This document shows positions 13,568 to 15,491 of a stretch of DNA of 15,491 nucleotides, piece after piece. The stretch is from positions 1 to 15,491 of the forward strand of contig SVRU01000065.1 in NCBI GenBank assembly GCA_015064665.1. Direction: 5' to 3'. The translations under genes were made by a program, and so were the position numbers. Under the pieces are notes generated by a model that searched no databases, was not told the origin of the DNA, and saw only the letters and a list, made by a program, of their open reading frames with translations. Every line of letters starts with the position of its first letter. Position 1 is the stretch's first letter. The stretch comes from Oscillospiraceae bacterium. GTDB lineage: Bacteria > Bacillota_A > Clostridia > Oscillospirales > CAG-272.

Positions 13568-15367
13568 ATGAAAACAAAATTGTCAGCAGAAATAATTACC
13601 TCGTTCGTCGGCGACGTCTTGCCGCTTTGGCTTGTTTCGGACGGGGATTTAAAGTTTGCGAATATAAGCTGGTCGGTCAAGGGAGACGCGGTGAAGATGA
13701 AAAAATGCGGCGGCTGCTTTCACGGCGCGTTCAGCTACGGCGTTTTTCTAACCTTCGTTAAAGCGGGCGAGGCATGCGTTAAGGCATGCTGCGACGGTGT
13801 CGAGTACGTATGTAATATTAAATCCTCGAAGAGAAAAAGGATTTCTTCGGAGGAGGCTGTAAATTATTATCTCGGCGATTTTCACTCCCACACGACGCGC
13901 GAGCATATCCACGATAAATTTCTTGCGGAGAACGGCGCAAGCCAAGCGGAATACGTAAATTTTATAAAAAGTGAAAATCTGCGTGACGTGGCGGTTATAA
14001 CCGACCATTCCGAAACCATAGACCTCGAAAATTTTTTCCGCGGTTTTGCCGAGTACGAGCTTGCAAAGCCTATGTGCCCGATAGTATATCCGGGCTGTGA
14101 AAACGAGGTAATGTTTGAGGAGCGCGACAGATTCGGCAGGGCACACAGAGCATCGGGCGAGCTTATAGTTATCAATGCCGACAATTTCTGTCAGGCAAAG
14201 ACTTATCCCGAATTTTTTTCGGCATTCGAGGAATCGCCGTTTGCTATCGGAATATTTGCTCATCCTCATGTTGTTGGTATCAGCACTATGGGCGTGTGGG
14301 ATTATAAGCCAAGATATCAGTACGTTAACGAATTTAGAAATCTGATTAAGTATATCGAAGTGCTAAATTCTCCCGGTACGGGACTCGGTACGAATATACT
14401 GCATGAATACGTTTACAGTGACGCGCTTGATGCGGGGTGCCGTGTATCAACCATCTGCGGAAGCGACCAGCACGGTGATTGGTATTTTGACGGCTATATG
14501 GGAAAAACCGTTATAATGGCTCCCGAAAAAACTCGCGAGGCGATTACCGACGCTCTTTTGAATCTCCGCGCCTATGCCTGCGAGTCGGAAAATATAAAGC
14601 TTCGGTACAGCGTAAACGGCAGGGTTGCTCCGTGTGACCTTGAGCCCGAAAGCAAATACCGATTCAACGTAAAAATAGGTTATTTCCGCGATGATAATTC
14701 GACACGCCCCGTGCGTTGCGAGTTGATTTCGGATGGCGGAAGAACGATTAAGACGGTAGAAGACGTTGATTTCGATGATTTTTCATTCGAAATTGAATCC
14801 GACACGGCAAGGTGGTTTTATCTGAGATTTGTCGACTCAGAGGGAAGAAGAACCTGGTCGCCCCCCGTATTCTCGGGCAGGGAATACGACCTTTTCACAA
14901 ACGACGGTCTTACGCCCATTGACAGATCCGAATTTACCGTAACCGATGAAAAGGGAAGCGATACTTTCGCGCTGAACGACGGTGATACCTATACGGAGTG
15001 GAGCGCCGAGGGCGGATGCGCCTCGCTTACGGTGGATATGGGGCGCGAAAGAAGGGTTTCGGCGCTCGGATGCTACGCCGTTCTTTTAAATATTCAAGAG
15101 CTTCGCGCACGCGGAATACCGACGGCTCTTGCCGCAAGCTCCTTTCCGGTGGATTACAGAATATCCGTCAGCCGTGACGGTGCGGAATACGAATGCGTCA
15201 AAGAAGGACTTTTCCGTTCTTTTGCGGGCGAGGATATAGTGCGCTTCGACAGTAAATTTGCAAGATTTATAAAGCTTGAAATATTATCAACGACGGGAAC
15301 GAGATACGGAAAGCCGCCTTACAGCGAAATGCCGCTTAAGATTGCCGAAATATCGGTTTTTGAGTAG
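13568..15367 (+). CDS. PHP-domain metallohydrolase with discoidin-like C-terminus
   Basis: A 599-residue protein without a signal peptide, so probably cytoplasmic. Residues 1-95 form a beta-rich N-terminal domain. The PHP hydrolase domain spans about 100-340, with metal ligands visible as DFHSH (H106, H108), TDH (D146-H147), a Glu near 178-180, AHPH (H232/H234) and SDQH (D300, H302). PHP enzymes hydrolyse phosphate esters using two or three metal ions. A beta-sandwich segment (about 345-440) and an F5/8 (discoidin)-like domain follow (about 455-599: ALNDGDTYTEWSAEG, VDYRISVSRDG, ARFIKLEIL), a fold that commonly binds sugars. The substrate could be a phosphorylated glycan, fitting the divergent phosphoglycerol transferase; that is inference. 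Ribosome site GGTGA precedes the ATG. Confidence 0.88.
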   Translation: MKTKLSAEIITSFVGDVLPLWLVSDGDLKFANISWSVKGDAVKMKKCGGCFHGAFSYGVFLTFVKAGEACVKACCDGVEYVCNIKSSKRKRISSEEAVNYYLGDFHSHTTREHIHDKFLAENGASQAEYVNFIKSENLRDVAVITDHSETIDLENFFRGFAEYELAKPMCPIVYPGCENEVMFEERDRFGRAHRASGELIVINADNFCQAKTYPEFFSAFEESPFAIGIFAHPHVVGISTMGVWDYKPRYQYVNEFRNLIKYIEVLNSPGTGLGTNILHEYVYSDALDAGCRVSTICGSDQHGDWYFDGYMGKTVIMAPEKTREAITDALLNLRAYACESENIKLRYSVNGRVAPCDLEPESKYRFNVKIGYFRDDNSTRPVRCELISDGGRTIKTVEDVDFDDFSFEIESDTARWFYLRFVDSEGRRTWSPPVFSGREYDLFTNDGLTPIDRSEFTVTDEKGSDTFALNDGDTYTEWSAEGGCASLTVDMGRERRVSALGCYAVLLNIQELRARGIPTALAASSFPVDYRISVSRDGAEYECVKEGLFRSFAGEDIVRFDSKFARFIKLEILSTTGTRYGKPPYSEMPLKIAEISVFE

Positions 15368-15491
15368 CCGTAAGAGAATCGAACTAACAAGCCTTGCGGC
15401 GATAAATTTTAGCGTCTTTCGCCGTACTTCGCCTTGTAAAGTTCCTACTTGACTGCGGCAAAGTCCAACAAAATCCACAAAAAAATTATTC
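15365..15491. repeat. MITE-like repeat, copy 2 (inverted, cut by window end)
   Basis: These 127 bases are the reverse complement of 7848-7974 with four mismatches by eye and no gaps. The terminal repeat TAAGAGAATCGAACT lies at 15371-15385, and the homology begins at TAG, the stop codon of the PHP-domain gene. The other end of the element is outside the window. The open reading frame seen here is the same spurious one as in copy 1. Confidence 0.8.

Overview
The window looks like chromosome of a Bacillota (Clostridia-type gut anaerobe) carrying a mobile, accessory left half. The signs are AGGAGG-type ribosome sites, several TTG starts, near-consensus sigma-A promoters with 17-base spacers, an LTA-synthase/MdoB-type envelope enzyme, a MocR/PdxR regulator and a clostridial-type large serine recombinase. 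No rRNA or tRNA gene was seen. The species cannot be named from sequence alone.

Left, accessory part (1-7704). The window opens with the N-terminus of an IS3-type transposase OrfA on the minus strand, abutting a small conserved-looking gene (125-427). Then come about 930 bases without a credible gene. They are far from featureless: a 276-bp imperfect palindrome (441-716), five copies of GACATAC (718-903) and a run of palindromes up to 1066, together resembling a transfer-origin or replication-type region. Next is a minus-strand operon of eight unrelated small genes (6071 down to 1368), with one strong promoter (TTGATT-17-TATAAT) and a terminator at 1326-1355. Four products have two or more membrane segments, one has a single C-terminal segment, and the last has leucine-rich repeats; none has a function I can name. 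Back to back with this promoter is the promoter of a large serine recombinase that is split in two by a one-base frameshift. This layout suggests cargo of an integrative element. An orphan-immunity or defence array is my leading, unproven guess.

Boundary (7702-7974). A 267-bp MITE-like repeat with 15-bp terminal inverted repeats starts on the recombinase stop codon. Its right end recurs in inverted orientation at 15365-15491 (123 of 127 bases identical by eye), so the whole right part is bracketed by inverted repeat copies.

Right part (7975-15367), visibly less A+T-rich and with ordinary chromosomal genes. It holds a collagen-repeat HtrA-like surface lipoprotein protease (minus); a pyridoxamine/pyridoxal kinase (minus) divergent from a MocR/PdxR-type regulator (plus); an MdoB/LtaS-like phosphoglycerol transferase (minus); and, divergent from that, a PHP-domain protein with a discoidin-like C-terminus (plus). 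The kinase and regulator share an overlapping palindromic -10 region and an inverted-repeat operator. The regulator has Met where the PLP-binding Lys is expected and is about 100 residues short. Strong bidirectional hairpin terminators separate these units.
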